Source: an uncultured Bacteroidia bacterium (GTDB lineage: Bacteria; Bacteroidota; Bacteroidia; Bacteroidales; Prolixibacteraceae). From it: 64,000 nt of DNA. Below the pieces are notes generated by a model that saw only the letters and a program-made list of their open reading frames with translations, was not told where the DNA came from and did not search any database. A program made the position numbers and the translations under genes. This document shows, in pieces, positions 55,538 to 64,000 of the stretch (its first letter is position 1; each line of letters begins with the position of its first letter). Location: NCBI GenBank assembly GCA_903923905.1, contig CAIXZH010000009.1, positions 1 to 64,000 of the forward strand. The letters run 5' to 3'.

Positions 55538-55657
55538 GTCTGAAAAGATCAATTTTATTAAAACATTTTGGACTTTTCTCGGAATGTTCCCATTCGCCTT
55601 TGAATCGGGTGAGATTTCTGTCTTCATAGTATTGATTTATAGATATTAATATACTCG

Positions 55658-58138
55658 CTAATCGATAAAAAGAGCGGAGAGAGACGCATTTCTACCCCGG
55701 ATCTGGTTAATCCTCAATCGGATACTCCTGTCAACCCGTAATACCAAATATTTCCCGTTTTGATAATCTTTGATCTGTTGTACCGGCATAAGCAATTCCT
55801 TATTATTTAAATCAAAAACTTCAAGTGCCGAACGTCGCGCTTCTCCTTCCCAGTCAACCATATAAAGGGCAATCTGATAGGACTGGTTCGTTATACAATG
55901 AATATCGATGGTCATGGTCTGAAGACAAGGAGAAGGATCCTGGGTTACAATGGCACCTAATTTGCGCTCGTTTCCCTGGAGTGACATCAATGCCCGGAGA
56001 TCTGGAGTTGTGCCGGTTAAATGGACATTCCCGTTTAGTCTGAAATCTATTCCATCCATAAAATCGGGCAACTTTTTACAGTTACCGTTGATACTGTCAT
56101 AGTTGCAAAGAATATAACCTTTACTTCCATATTTACTTTTCCAATTTCCACGGGTAATTGAATCCTCTGTAGCCGGTTGAAGATTATAGGTTAATGCCTC
56201 CCGGGTTAACAAAGCGATTGTTGCCCTGGGTTGAAATTTTATGGTATAAAGACCGCAAGGCAGGTTTTCGATAAAGACATAATTTTGGTCATCTGATATC
56301 TGGGTAGCTTTTTTACCGTTCACCAGGATGTTTCCGATCTTATACGCTGTCTTTGGGATACCTACTTTTGCGATGGTTTTACCTGGTACTTTCAACTTTA
56401 TTTCGCCGATTTTCTTATTAAACGAAAGCTCTATAATGCCTTGAAGTGTCGGAACAGCACCATTAACCCAATCAATTTCCGAAGATAGATTGGGTTTCAC
56501 AATGAAGGTCGAAAAACCCGGGGTAGTAGGCTTAATTCCCATCATCTCTTCTGTCAGCCATTTGGTAATCCCTGCGCTCCAGGGGTGCGCCAGACTGGTA
56601 TATCCGCACTGATTGTTTACAGGAGCGCCATTGCGGCCAATTGCATCATTCCAGGATGGCCGGTAAACTTCAAAAAATGAAGTGCCTCCATAGCGTAACT
56701 GACCGCCCCAACAATCATTAATAGTAGTTAATGCCTCTTCATATTTCCCCATTTTGGCCATCGCCTGGACAATAAACAACTGATTAAATGGCGAGTAGGA
56801 TAATCGCTGCAGTCTGTCGATAAACAAGTTTTTCCAAAACATCTCCTCTTCTTCACGATTGGCAACACCTGAATTTAGAAGATTGGATGCCGCATGGATG
56901 CCCAGATTTTTAACCCGGCCTTTTGTCCTACGCAATTGAGACATCTTTTCACTCACAAACCGTTCATATTTTTCCGCCAGATCGTTTCGCCCTTTCCATT
57001 TCATCAATTGGCCAAATTTTTCCCATGCCTGAATTATAAGTGTTTGATAAACAAATTGTGACTCCAAACAATCCGGGTTCTCAAATCCGGCGCCCAATCT
57101 TTCGTCCCAGCCATTAAAGGCTAATCCTTTAGTTTGGTCAAAATGGGTATATGCGGTGTCCAATTTCTGGCAGGCATTTTCTGTAAGCTCGCTGAGTGTA
57201 CCCTGGTCCCCAGTATAGTTGGAGTAATCAATCAGGCTAAGTACCCAATATATGGGGTAGCTTGCGATACTATTCGACTGGGTTGAGGTGTGAAAAAGGT
57301 TTTTCCTTACAAAGTCATAATTACCGAAAGCTACCATTGATGCCGCCTGGGAAGGGTAGGCATCACCTGTCCAGGAAAAGCGATCACTACGTTCCATCAG
57401 GATGGCTCCGAAAAAATCTTTTTGGAGGTTAAGTTTTACGGTATAAGCTCCTGTATACCAAATTCGGTTCAAAAGAGGATTGCTACACGAAAAACTTCCC
57501 TGGTAATTCGTAGGTTTCACCTGGCAAACTAACCGAACATCGTTTATATTAAAAGGTCTGTTGACTGTTTTAATATGAATCCATCCAAACCGGACTCCTT
57601 CGTACAATTCATCATTCAGTTCCAAACGATAGGTCGACCCGTGTCTGATTGGCACCAGCGTCTTAATAGGATGATGAGCTCCTGCATTTAAAATGGCTGG
57701 TTCGCGGTATTCGCTGATACTCATCTCAATTTTTCCGCCAGGATTATCTGAATCAAACTCCAGCCATCCGGCATTCTCTCTCCCGAAATCAAAAAATAAA
57801 TCACACGGACCATTAATTTTGATCGGCAGGTTATTGTCATTGCCAAATTTTACCTGACCTGGCTGATTGCACGTAATCGATTTTGGATGCAAAACATAGA
57901 TCTCCAGACCGTCATTAGCAGAGCTCTTTCCCCATTTGTATCCAACCAGCGGGTCAGGAGATTCCGGGATTTCCTTGCCGGAAAATTTGCCCGAAATAAA
58001 AGGAAATGGTTCCACCATTTTTGACTGCACAGTTAAGCTTCGGCTCAAGTGCTGACCCATTAAAAATCCTTGAACCTGAAGAAGTAAAACGCTAATAATT
58101 AAAATCTTTCCCATTCTTAAACTCGTCGATGAATCCAT
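55658..58138 (-). CDS. GH78-like alpha-L-rhamnosidase with extra C-terminal domain
   Basis: An 826-residue exported protein. The GH78-type catalytic region carries ILMERSDRFSWTGDAYPSQA and ends AHPWSAGITKWLTEEMMGIK, followed by the beta domain IVKPNLSSEIDWVNGAVPTL. A further domain of about 170 residues (from ITRGNWKSKYGSKGYI to the end) is absent from the short paralogue at 48187. Its ATG shares one base with the upstream stop (TAATG), indicating coupling. A second ATG at 58114 (MGKILIISVLLLQVQG) gives the better signal peptide, so either start may be used. Confidence 0.87.
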   Translation of the reverse strand: MDSSTSLRMGKILIISVLLLQVQGFLMGQHLSRSLTVQSKMVEPFPFISGKFSGKEIPESPDPLVGYKWGKSSANDGLEIYVLHPKSITCNQPGQVKFGNDNNLPIKINGPCDLFFDFGRENAGWLEFDSDNPGGKIEMSISEYREPAILNAGAHHPIKTLVPIRHGSTYRLELNDELYEGVRFGWIHIKTVNRPFNINDVRLVCQVKPTNYQGSFSCSNPLLNRIWYTGAYTVKLNLQKDFFGAILMERSDRFSWTGDAYPSQAASMVAFGNYDFVRKNLFHTSTQSNSIASYPIYWVLSLIDYSNYTGDQGTLSELTENACQKLDTAYTHFDQTKGLAFNGWDERLGAGFENPDCLESQFVYQTLIIQAWEKFGQLMKWKGRNDLAEKYERFVSEKMSQLRRTKGRVKNLGIHAASNLLNSGVANREEEEMFWKNLFIDRLQRLSYSPFNQLFIVQAMAKMGKYEEALTTINDCWGGQLRYGGTSFFEVYRPSWNDAIGRNGAPVNNQCGYTSLAHPWSAGITKWLTEEMMGIKPTTPGFSTFIVKPNLSSEIDWVNGAVPTLQGIIELSFNKKIGEIKLKVPGKTIAKVGIPKTAYKIGNILVNGKKATQISDDQNYVFIENLPCGLYTIKFQPRATIALLTREALTYNLQPATEDSITRGNWKSKYGSKGYILCNYDSINGNCKKLPDFMDGIDFRLNGNVHLTGTTPDLRALMSLQGNERKLGAIVTQDPSPCLQTMTIDIHCITNQSYQIALYMVDWEGEARRSALEVFDLNNKELLMPVQQIKDYQNGKYLVLRVDRSIRLRINQIRGRNASLSALFID

Positions 58139-59955
58139 TAATGTTCAGAATAAACAAAATTAAAACGACCCCCGGGAGCAGTATCTCCATTGACATAGAA
58201 GTCCATAATATTCCCGTTCTCCTGCATATTGTCGTTCCATTTAAACTCGATACTGATATCTTTTCCAATCAGATTCAGGATATCGCGACTGATTTCCAGT
58301 TCGAGTTTATTATTACGGACTGCATAGTTTGTCTCTGCCACCGGTTCCCACTCCCATCGTCCGGCAACATTTCTCTCAACAATCACCTTGTTCCCTTTAG
58401 GACTTAAACGATTCACAATAAAATCATATCCATTCCATCCAGTCGATTTATTTCGGTCAATATCAATGAATAACATCATCCAATTGCGGTCGGTTATCGG
58501 AGTAAGCTTTTCGGCAGTTTCCGCATAGAAATATATCTTCTCACCATCGCGCGCTACCTTTGCCCCGACAATATCATTCCGGCCTGAATTGTTTTTATAA
58601 TATTGGTCATAGCGTCCGGGGTGATCGCGATGCATGGTATTTCCTTTATAATGTTTGTATTCCGGTAATACATCGGCCCAGTCGCTTGTTTTTCCGATTT
58701 TTATTGTTTTTGGCGCTGATGTCTTTACAGGTGCATCCATCCCCTTGAATCTCCGAACATTAGCGACCAACTGCATGTAATAGGAATCCCCCTTATCACC
58801 CCATCCCTTATTGGGTTCAATATCACGACTATGATTCCAGTCGAACTGATCCACGAAGGAAAAAGGGTCACCGGTCCAGCTATCTCTGGGCAACCATTGA
58901 CCGGCGATATATTCATTCCATCCGGTAATGAAAACCAACTCTGGATCAACTTCGAAGGCACGGTCCCATTGTTCCTGGAAGTTCCATCCATAGAGGTAGC
59001 CGTCAACCCTTGGATCAAAGCCATTTCTCTGACTAAAGTTTCTGCCAAAAGATCCCGGCAGATTAAAAGCACTGCAATGGCCATTGGTTGCCGGGCAGGC
59101 ATTTTGAGCTACTCCGACAGTAACCTGTTCGAATTTGCCATTTTCACTCTTAACATAACCATGTTGTGGATAATTCTCAAGCCATCCCCACTGGTCATTC
59201 CGTTTGGGTCCGTTTACATAGTCGGGTTGTCCTGGGCGGAAAGTGAAAAATCCGGCTATCTCCCGGTCTTCTGCCGAATCGGTAAGTTTGTCTGGATATC
59301 CCATGATGCAAGGTTTACCTTTCCAAAAGAACCAGAGATTTTTATACCTGCCAGGTTGATAGAGATCATGGTAAAGTTGCCGAAGTGAAACCAACGCATT
59401 TTCAGAGGGACCGAAAGGAAGCATTGAGGCAATTTTAGGAACTTTCACTCCATCTTTTTGAGCCTTATCCCATGCGTTTAGCAATGCTTCATATGAATCC
59501 TGCCAGGTAATGGTTCCGTTGGTACAGTCAAAAAAGACAGCGTCAACACCGGCGTCGGCTAGCAATTCTGCGTGTTTACGTAAAACCCATGCATCGGTGG
59601 TTTTATAATATCCAAAAAGGGGCTGCTCCCAATAGAAAAACCCAGGCTGTGTGGTTCCCCATGCCGGATGATGGTAATCTTTCATCGCTTCGGGGTATTT
59701 TCTTACAATTTCGGTGATATTTTTCACCTGATAGGTTGTATCATCATCCCCCTGATGCCATGTCCAGTAGAAAATGGCAACAAACTTGTCCTTCCTTGTA
59801 GCTCCCACTTCAGTCTCACCGGGCAACCTGCGTCCAAGACCATCAGTTGCAGCCCATTGATCACTGCTGATACGACTGTTTTGGGAATTCCCGGGTAGCA
59901 TTGAAAAAACCAGAATCACCATGGATATAAGCATTATTCTTAAAATCTGTCTCAT
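58138..59955 (-). CDS. GH71/99-like glycoside hydrolase with C-terminal CBM9-like domain (second copy)
   Basis: A 605-residue exported protein (signal MRQILRIMLISMVILVFSML). The same layout as the 50190-52283 product is seen: AATDGLGRRLPGETEVGATR, barrel strands VAIFYWTWHQGDD and LADAGVDAVFFDCTNGTI, WFFWKGKPCIMGYPDK, and ITGWNEYIAGQWLP near residue 340. A CBM9-like domain follows with SDWADVLPEYKHYKG, NNSGRNDIVGAKV and STGWNGYDFIVNR. It lacks the extra 90-residue N-terminal part of the other copy. Coupled to the GH78-like gene downstream, it probably attacks the same polymer. Confidence 0.77.
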   Translation of the reverse strand: MRQILRIMLISMVILVFSMLPGNSQNSRISSDQWAATDGLGRRLPGETEVGATRKDKFVAIFYWTWHQGDDDTTYQVKNITEIVRKYPEAMKDYHHPAWGTTQPGFFYWEQPLFGYYKTTDAWVLRKHAELLADAGVDAVFFDCTNGTITWQDSYEALLNAWDKAQKDGVKVPKIASMLPFGPSENALVSLRQLYHDLYQPGRYKNLWFFWKGKPCIMGYPDKLTDSAEDREIAGFFTFRPGQPDYVNGPKRNDQWGWLENYPQHGYVKSENGKFEQVTVGVAQNACPATNGHCSAFNLPGSFGRNFSQRNGFDPRVDGYLYGWNFQEQWDRAFEVDPELVFITGWNEYIAGQWLPRDSWTGDPFSFVDQFDWNHSRDIEPNKGWGDKGDSYYMQLVANVRRFKGMDAPVKTSAPKTIKIGKTSDWADVLPEYKHYKGNTMHRDHPGRYDQYYKNNSGRNDIVGAKVARDGEKIYFYAETAEKLTPITDRNWMMLFIDIDRNKSTGWNGYDFIVNRLSPKGNKVIVERNVAGRWEWEPVAETNYAVRNNKLELEISRDILNLIGKDISIEFKWNDNMQENGNIMDFYVNGDTAPGGRFNFVYSEH

Positions 59956-59988
59956 TATTGCAAGGAATAAGTATTTAACATTAAAATT

Positions 59989-60327
59989 TTAAAGTGAAAT
60001 ATTTTGATTTTCTGTTATCTGCAAAGGCACTTTTGCAATTTCATCAAACCCTGATTTTGAAAGCGGGTAACAGCTCTTCAGCTTATTTCCATTTTTTGAT
60101 ATTGCTTTTCTATTTGTCCTGACCTTGAATCCAACCAAAGTATAATCAAGGCCCTGTGGTTTGAGGCTAATCCTGCAGCGTAAATCATCCAAAATAACAT
60201 TGCGATTTTCCTGTGCCAAAAGAGAAAAAACGATTATCAGGCTGATGTTAAAACAGATAAAGAAACCTATAGATACTACGTTCATGTATTTAAAATTTAT
60301 TTCCTTTCCCCTAAATACAAATGTCAT
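59989..60327 (-). CDS. small exported protein, possibly a decayed GH78 N-terminus
   Basis: A 112-residue frame. ATG 60285 (MNVVSIGFFICFNISLIIVF) would give a signal-like hydrophobic start. The following DDLRCRISLKPQGLDYTLVG faintly resembles the LRCEYLVNPIGVD opening of GH78 enzymes, but the rest does not continue the family. It ends 33 bases before the GH71/99-like gene and starts 2 bases after the DUF5722 stop. It is either a small secreted protein or a gene remnant. Confidence 0.4.
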   Translation of the reverse strand: MTFVFRGKEINFKYMNVVSIGFFICFNISLIIVFSLLAQENRNVILDDLRCRISLKPQGLDYTLVGFKVRTNRKAISKNGNKLKSCYPLSKSGFDEIAKVPLQITENQNISL

Positions 60328-60329
60328 TC

Positions 60330-62660
60330 CTATTGAATTGGAGTGGTATAAACGACTTCACTCCAGTTTAGAATTCCGATCACTGATTTATAGATGTCAA
60401 AAACGGTATCCTCCTGAGTTGTTCCTGCTGCCTGATAAGCATACCAAACAGGTTTCCTTCCACCCGGATCTGTATTGTCATCAGGGAATCGGCGCAAACC
60501 AATATGTAATCCACCCTCGTCTCTGTTATCAATCCAGTTATGCCACTGAAAAGCATCAATACCATCGAGTGTTTCCAGTTTTTTCCAGGTATAGGCAAAC
60601 CCGGCTGCCTGCTCCTTTAAATCCTGATCGCTATAAGTTTTTGAATTAGTGCCATTCTCTGAGAGCCAAACTGTTCGCTTGATGCTCCCCTTGTAAAGAT
60701 TTTCAGACTTCTTAATCCAGGTATTCAACACTTCCAGGTTTTTAAATGTGATCAATGGAGTGTTCAAGCTAAAGATGGCATCTATATCGTTCCAGGTTTT
60801 TGGCTCAAAAAGGTCTTCCGGATAAGCATGATAGGCCAGTCCCCATTGGAAATCACCCTCCGCTCCCGAATAATCCACTAGTGTTTTCAGCATACTTTTG
60901 GAAGTATACATTGGCGTCTCTACTGAATTCGCCCAAGAGTGGGTGAAGGAGGCAAATACCTCGCTGTTTTCATCATAATTGCGGGCAATATTATAGCACA
61001 TCCGCATTGATTTGATATAGGTATCCATGTATACCAGCATTGGTTTATCGCCCATATTGGTCCAGGACATTCCGGCATCCACTTCATTATGCATGATCCA
61101 GTGGTGTATACGACCGTAGGAATTGTCATCGCGACAATACCGGCTGGCGAGAAAATCGAGCGCTGCTGCATAGCAATTTACACTCTCCGGATTGGTCATA
61201 TTGGGCATTGTAAAAATGCCTTCAGAGGTGAAACTCGGATGCTGCAGCAAGCGACCAATCTCAGGATCTGCACATTGTGAAGCCGGCTGAATCAGAATAA
61301 TCGCAGCTACAACGATATTCCGGGAATAAGCAGCTTTCATTGTCCGATCCAGTTCCTCCACCTGAGCCTGATCAAAATAGTAGGTTTTATCTCCATAAGT
61401 ATGCGCAAAGGCATTGCCATGCAATTGCGTATACATAAAACTTGTTGGGGTAATATTCACCGTAACACTCGATATATTCAAATCATCCAGGTCTGACTCA
61501 AATCCTCTGCTAATCGAATATCCGCCTAAACCCTTTTTACTGACCGGCCTTTGTGAAGCCATTGTTTGCACAGGAGTAATCTTTCCGGCATATCTGGCAT
61601 ACGAAACTACCTCATCAGCTGTAGCTCCAATTTTTGCAATCACCCATTTCGACAAAAGCCGGTCGTATTTAAAACCATTACGGGTGATAAAACGATCCAT
61701 GTCCGTTGAGAAAACAGGAGCACTTAATCCAACTTTATTTACAAATTTAGTGATTTGGGTCAGATGATCACAAGGAGTAATTTCGCATAGACTGAATTCG
61801 CCGGACCCGGAATAGTTACCTTTTATATTAATTGATGAAACACCAACATTCACTTCACTTATCAGGGAACTGAATGAAGTAGTGAGGTATTTATTAAGAT
61901 TGGATTCGAGTGACAAATCGTTTTTGATCAATTCGGCACGGGCCGACGCTGCAGCCTTTTCTGCCGCATTTAGGCCTCTCAAATAAATGTTCCGGATTTG
62001 AATCGTTAAACCCATCTGATTCCCAAAATCCATTCGTAAAAAATCACCTGCACTTCCCCAGCTGAGCAGCTTAATTTCGTCACTTAAATCGATCGAATAT
62101 GAACTCCAACCAGTTGATGCAGGGACTAATTCCGTTTTAACTGAACGTGCTTCCGTAATTGGGGAGGCCAGAAAGATTTGCATAACACCAATATCAGCAG
62201 AGCTCTGATATTCAAAGGTAAGCACTAAAGAATCAGAAGGGTTGGAAGCTATGAGAGGATCCAAATACAGGTAAGGATCTGTACCCGTGGTGTTCAGTTC
62301 GTATTGGTAAGTAGTTTTCTGGCTTATTTGAATTTGATTACCTGATGTCAGTACAATATTTTGATACTTCACCGAATCTGTTGGTTTCACAACAGGTACC
62401 ACCGGCTTAATTACCGCGCTCTTCTTGCAAGTGATGAACATTAACGTTGCTGTAAGAAACAACAAAATCATAACGGAATATCGCAAAAGAGGACCTAATT
62501 TCACAGATATAATGTTCCGTAAAATAGTATCGGGACATTCGGTTGTATTATGGTTTAATGTCATTCGTTTGAACATTTTTTTATCGTTATTTTCATTCTT
62601 AAATATCTGTTGATCAATCGATTCACTGTTTACAACATTGTTTTTGAGGATATTGAGCAC
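60330..62660 (-). CDS. DUF5722-like putative clan GH-A glycoside hydrolase, lipoprotein
   Basis: A protein of up to 776 residues. The lipobox (LLRYSVMILLFLTATLMFIT then Cys) lies near residue 78, so the true start is probably internal. After a Pro/Val-rich linker, a CBM-like beta domain spans about 100-225. The C-terminal barrel (about 275-770) contains GYSISRGFESDLDDLNISSV, HHWIMHNEVDAGMSWTNMGD (E526 as likely acid/base after Asn) and RTVWLSENGTNSK (E668 as likely nucleophile). The Asn-Glu and later strand-end Glu are what clan GH-A retaining enzymes show. I recall this layout from DUF5722 proteins, whose activity is not established to my knowledge. Confidence 0.7.
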   Translation of the reverse strand: MLNILKNNVVNSESIDQQIFKNENNDKKMFKRMTLNHNTTECPDTILRNIISVKLGPLLRYSVMILLFLTATLMFITCKKSAVIKPVVPVVKPTDSVKYQNIVLTSGNQIQISQKTTYQYELNTTGTDPYLYLDPLIASNPSDSLVLTFEYQSSADIGVMQIFLASPITEARSVKTELVPASTGWSSYSIDLSDEIKLLSWGSAGDFLRMDFGNQMGLTIQIRNIYLRGLNAAEKAAASARAELIKNDLSLESNLNKYLTTSFSSLISEVNVGVSSINIKGNYSGSGEFSLCEITPCDHLTQITKFVNKVGLSAPVFSTDMDRFITRNGFKYDRLLSKWVIAKIGATADEVVSYARYAGKITPVQTMASQRPVSKKGLGGYSISRGFESDLDDLNISSVTVNITPTSFMYTQLHGNAFAHTYGDKTYYFDQAQVEELDRTMKAAYSRNIVVAAIILIQPASQCADPEIGRLLQHPSFTSEGIFTMPNMTNPESVNCYAAALDFLASRYCRDDNSYGRIHHWIMHNEVDAGMSWTNMGDKPMLVYMDTYIKSMRMCYNIARNYDENSEVFASFTHSWANSVETPMYTSKSMLKTLVDYSGAEGDFQWGLAYHAYPEDLFEPKTWNDIDAIFSLNTPLITFKNLEVLNTWIKKSENLYKGSIKRTVWLSENGTNSKTYSDQDLKEQAAGFAYTWKKLETLDGIDAFQWHNWIDNRDEGGLHIGLRRFPDDNTDPGGRKPVWYAYQAAGTTQEDTVFDIYKSVIGILNWSEVVYTTPIQ

Positions 62661-62737
62661 GGGCTTTTAGAAAAAAAACCAAAGAACAAAATTTTAATAA
62701 TCAGTTTATTAGCGCTTAATAAATATGATCTCATATC

Positions 62738-64000
62738 TCAAGGGTTAAAGGTTAACGGATGCCAGGCTGTTTTCCAGTTTGCCCAATTCGGACCATAGGC
62801 ATAAGAGATAAATTGTTGTTTTCCAGGATTAATATGACCTGATTCATCACCACTCCAGCCACAATTATGAAGAAAGGGGTTCAGTTTGTCACGCATCTCT
62901 GCCACTTTTTTAAAATTGATCCCATCAGCAGATTCCCACAGGACAATATAACTTGAAGAGGTCATCCTCGATGCAGTATGTATTGCCTGAAATTTCTGAA
63001 TATCGTCTCTGTATTTTATATCGCAATGATCTGCTCCTGCAATAGATGTCTTATTGATAACGGTACCTTGATCTTTTAGCTTTAAAGGCCAGTTCACTTC
63101 AGTTGCTAAAACAGTCGAAAGCCTTGTTGTTATAGCATTTGCAGCATCGGAATTCCATGAATAAAAAAAGAAGAGGGTATCATTCTTTACAACCATACAT
63201 GGTTCACCAGCTCCAAAAAAGTCAGGACTGCCGGTATAGGTGATTACAGGTTGCGGATTGCCGCCCCAACCAGTTCCGTTCCATTTATCCCACGGTCCGG
63301 AAGGAGATAATGATCTGCAAACATAGACCTGGTTGTCAGTCCCCCTGACGTCTTCTGTTGAAGTATATCCCAGGTAATAATATCCGCTCCACTTTGCCAC
63401 TCCCGGGTCGCATACCGAAAACTGATCACGACTATATTCTGTGGGTTTGAGTACCATCTGGTCATCACTCCAGGTAACTCCATTATCTAAAGAGCGGCGA
63501 TAGGCCACCTGATCCCAGTAGCTGGTGCCCGATGATTTATTGATTAACATCCAGGATGAATAATTACCGTCGACAACTTCATTATTAAAAAAGTTGGTTA
63601 CGCCGCTTTTTATGCCTGTTTTTTTCCATACTCCGGCTGAGCCTGATGGATTACTCAATACCCACAAATAATCACCGGCAGGAAATTTGTTTTCGTTACT
63701 TATTGAAAGATTTTGATTATCAATATAATTAACAAAAGGTACAGTTGAAATAACAGGACTGGCTACAGTTGAATTATAATCAGATTTCCATTGATATAAA
63801 CTCAACGTCAAACGGCTATTGGTTGTTGCCCAGTTTGGGCAGGTTACCTGAATGGCGTAAAATGATTCTGTCGCTGAAAATTTCTGGGCTGCGGTATCCG
63901 GGGTTGAAAGACTAATTGCCACCTGGGGATCCAGATCGTTATAGTTTTTAATTTTATCCCCAAAAAAATCTCCGGGAGCTGCAAACCAGGCGTCAATGGA
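62738..64000 (-). CDS. GH43-like five-bladed beta-propeller protein (N-terminus beyond window)
   Basis: The frame is open to the right edge. A GTG at 63922 is not a convincing start because 26 further in-frame codons lie upstream without a stop. Visible blades include SSWMLINKSSGTSYWDQVAY, FSVCDPGVAKWSGYYYLGYT, DFFGAGEPCMVVKNDTLFFF and GADHCDIKYRDDIQKFQAIH, with acidic residues at the propeller centre as in GH43/GH32-type folds. It probably binds or cleaves furanosides or pyranosides of the target glycan. Family assignment within the propeller clan is uncertain. Confidence 0.65.
   Translation of the reverse strand, partial: SIDAWFAAPGDFFGDKIKNYNDLDPQVAISLSTPDTAAQKFSATESFYAIQVTCPNWATTNSRLTLSLYQWKSDYNSTVASPVISTVPFVNYIDNQNLSISNENKFPAGDYLWVLSNPSGSAGVWKKTGIKSGVTNFFNNEVVDGNYSSWMLINKSSGTSYWDQVAYRRSLDNGVTWSDDQMVLKPTEYSRDQFSVCDPGVAKWSGYYYLGYTSTEDVRGTDNQVYVCRSLSPSGPWDKWNGTGWGGNPQPVITYTGSPDFFGAGEPCMVVKNDTLFFFYSWNSDAANAITTRLSTVLATEVNWPLKLKDQGTVINKTSIAGADHCDIKYRDDIQKFQAIHTASRMTSSSYIVLWESADGINFKKVAEMRDKLNPFLHNCGWSGDESGHINPGKQQFISYAYGPNWANWKTAWHPLTFNP

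Noticed and set aside
58831-59388. 185-codon frame on the plus strand
   Set aside because: It lies wholly antisense to the GH71/99-like gene, has no motif or signal, and its composition mirrors the opposite frame.
39810-64000. SusC/SusD pair, sulfatase or HTCS regulator in the carbohydrate locus
   Set aside because: No frame shows TonB-dependent receptor, SusD, sulfatase or hybrid-regulator motifs. They may lie beyond the right edge.

Overview
The window looks like a chromosomal segment of a menaquinone-using member of the Bacteroidota, probably a glycan-degrading Bacteroidales-type organism. The evidence is a complete-looking men gene set, a fused RibBA, DUF3857/transglutaminase proteins, a DUF2723 membrane protein, TAnnTTTG-type promoter elements, few Shine-Dalgarno sequences and a large clustered glycoside hydrolase locus. 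No rRNA, CRISPR array or intact transposase was found.

Layout. (1) 1-5.3 kb, minus strand: a menaquinone operon running hotdog thioesterase, menF, menD, menB, menA, and menC, which is cut by the left edge. (2) 5.5-11.9 kb, plus strand: a MarR regulator with a perfect inverted-repeat operator, followed by a tripartite RND efflux pump (adaptor, permease, outer-membrane factor). (3) 12.4-18.5 kb, plus strand: a 1569-residue hybrid histidine kinase with seven PAS domains, a decayed kinase 3' end behind it, and an unrecognised lipoprotein. (4) 18.6-34.6 kb, minus strand: housekeeping and envelope genes. These are a pair of DUF3857/transglutaminase proteins (one with an intact triad, one without), a DUF2723 protein, a small Cys/Met-rich membrane protein, a fused EtfB-EtfA with an ETF-quinone oxidoreductase, fmt, a DUF5522 protein, ribBA, an LptF/LptG permease and a START-like protein. 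(5) 34.9-39.6 kb: tRNA-Met with an odd T loop, then a prophage-like remnant. The remnant holds a tyrosine integrase broken by one in-frame stop, a Fic AMP-transferase with two palindromic operators on its promoter, a four-gene lysis-like cassette (M15 endolysin plus small membrane and lipoproteins) with two matched promoters, and a long perfect inverted repeat. (6) 39.8-64 kb, minus strand: a glycoside hydrolase locus.

The glycoside hydrolase locus contains, in transcription order, a beta-propeller GH43-like protein (cut by the right edge), a DUF5722 putative clan GH-A enzyme, a small orphan, GH71/99-like, GH78-like, GH106, GH71/99-like, GH78-like, a small orphan, a truncated GH71/99-like gene, GH127, GH78 and GH2. 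Three or four enzymes of rhamnosidase families, a beta-L-arabinofuranosidase-family enzyme and a beta-galactosidase/glucuronidase-family enzyme point to a rhamnose- and arabinose-rich plant or algal glycan (rhamnogalacturonan- or arabinogalactan-like). The GH71/99-like plus GH78-like pair occurs twice, with the remains of a third GH71/99-like gene, so the locus appears to have grown by cassette duplication. No SusC/SusD pair or regulator is visible, so any uptake genes would lie beyond 64 kb.

The best leads are the Fic operator architecture, the duplicated GH71/99-like cassette, the DUF5722 enzyme with recognisable GH-A catalytic glutamates, the EtfBA fusion, and the tRNA-Met/prophage junction.
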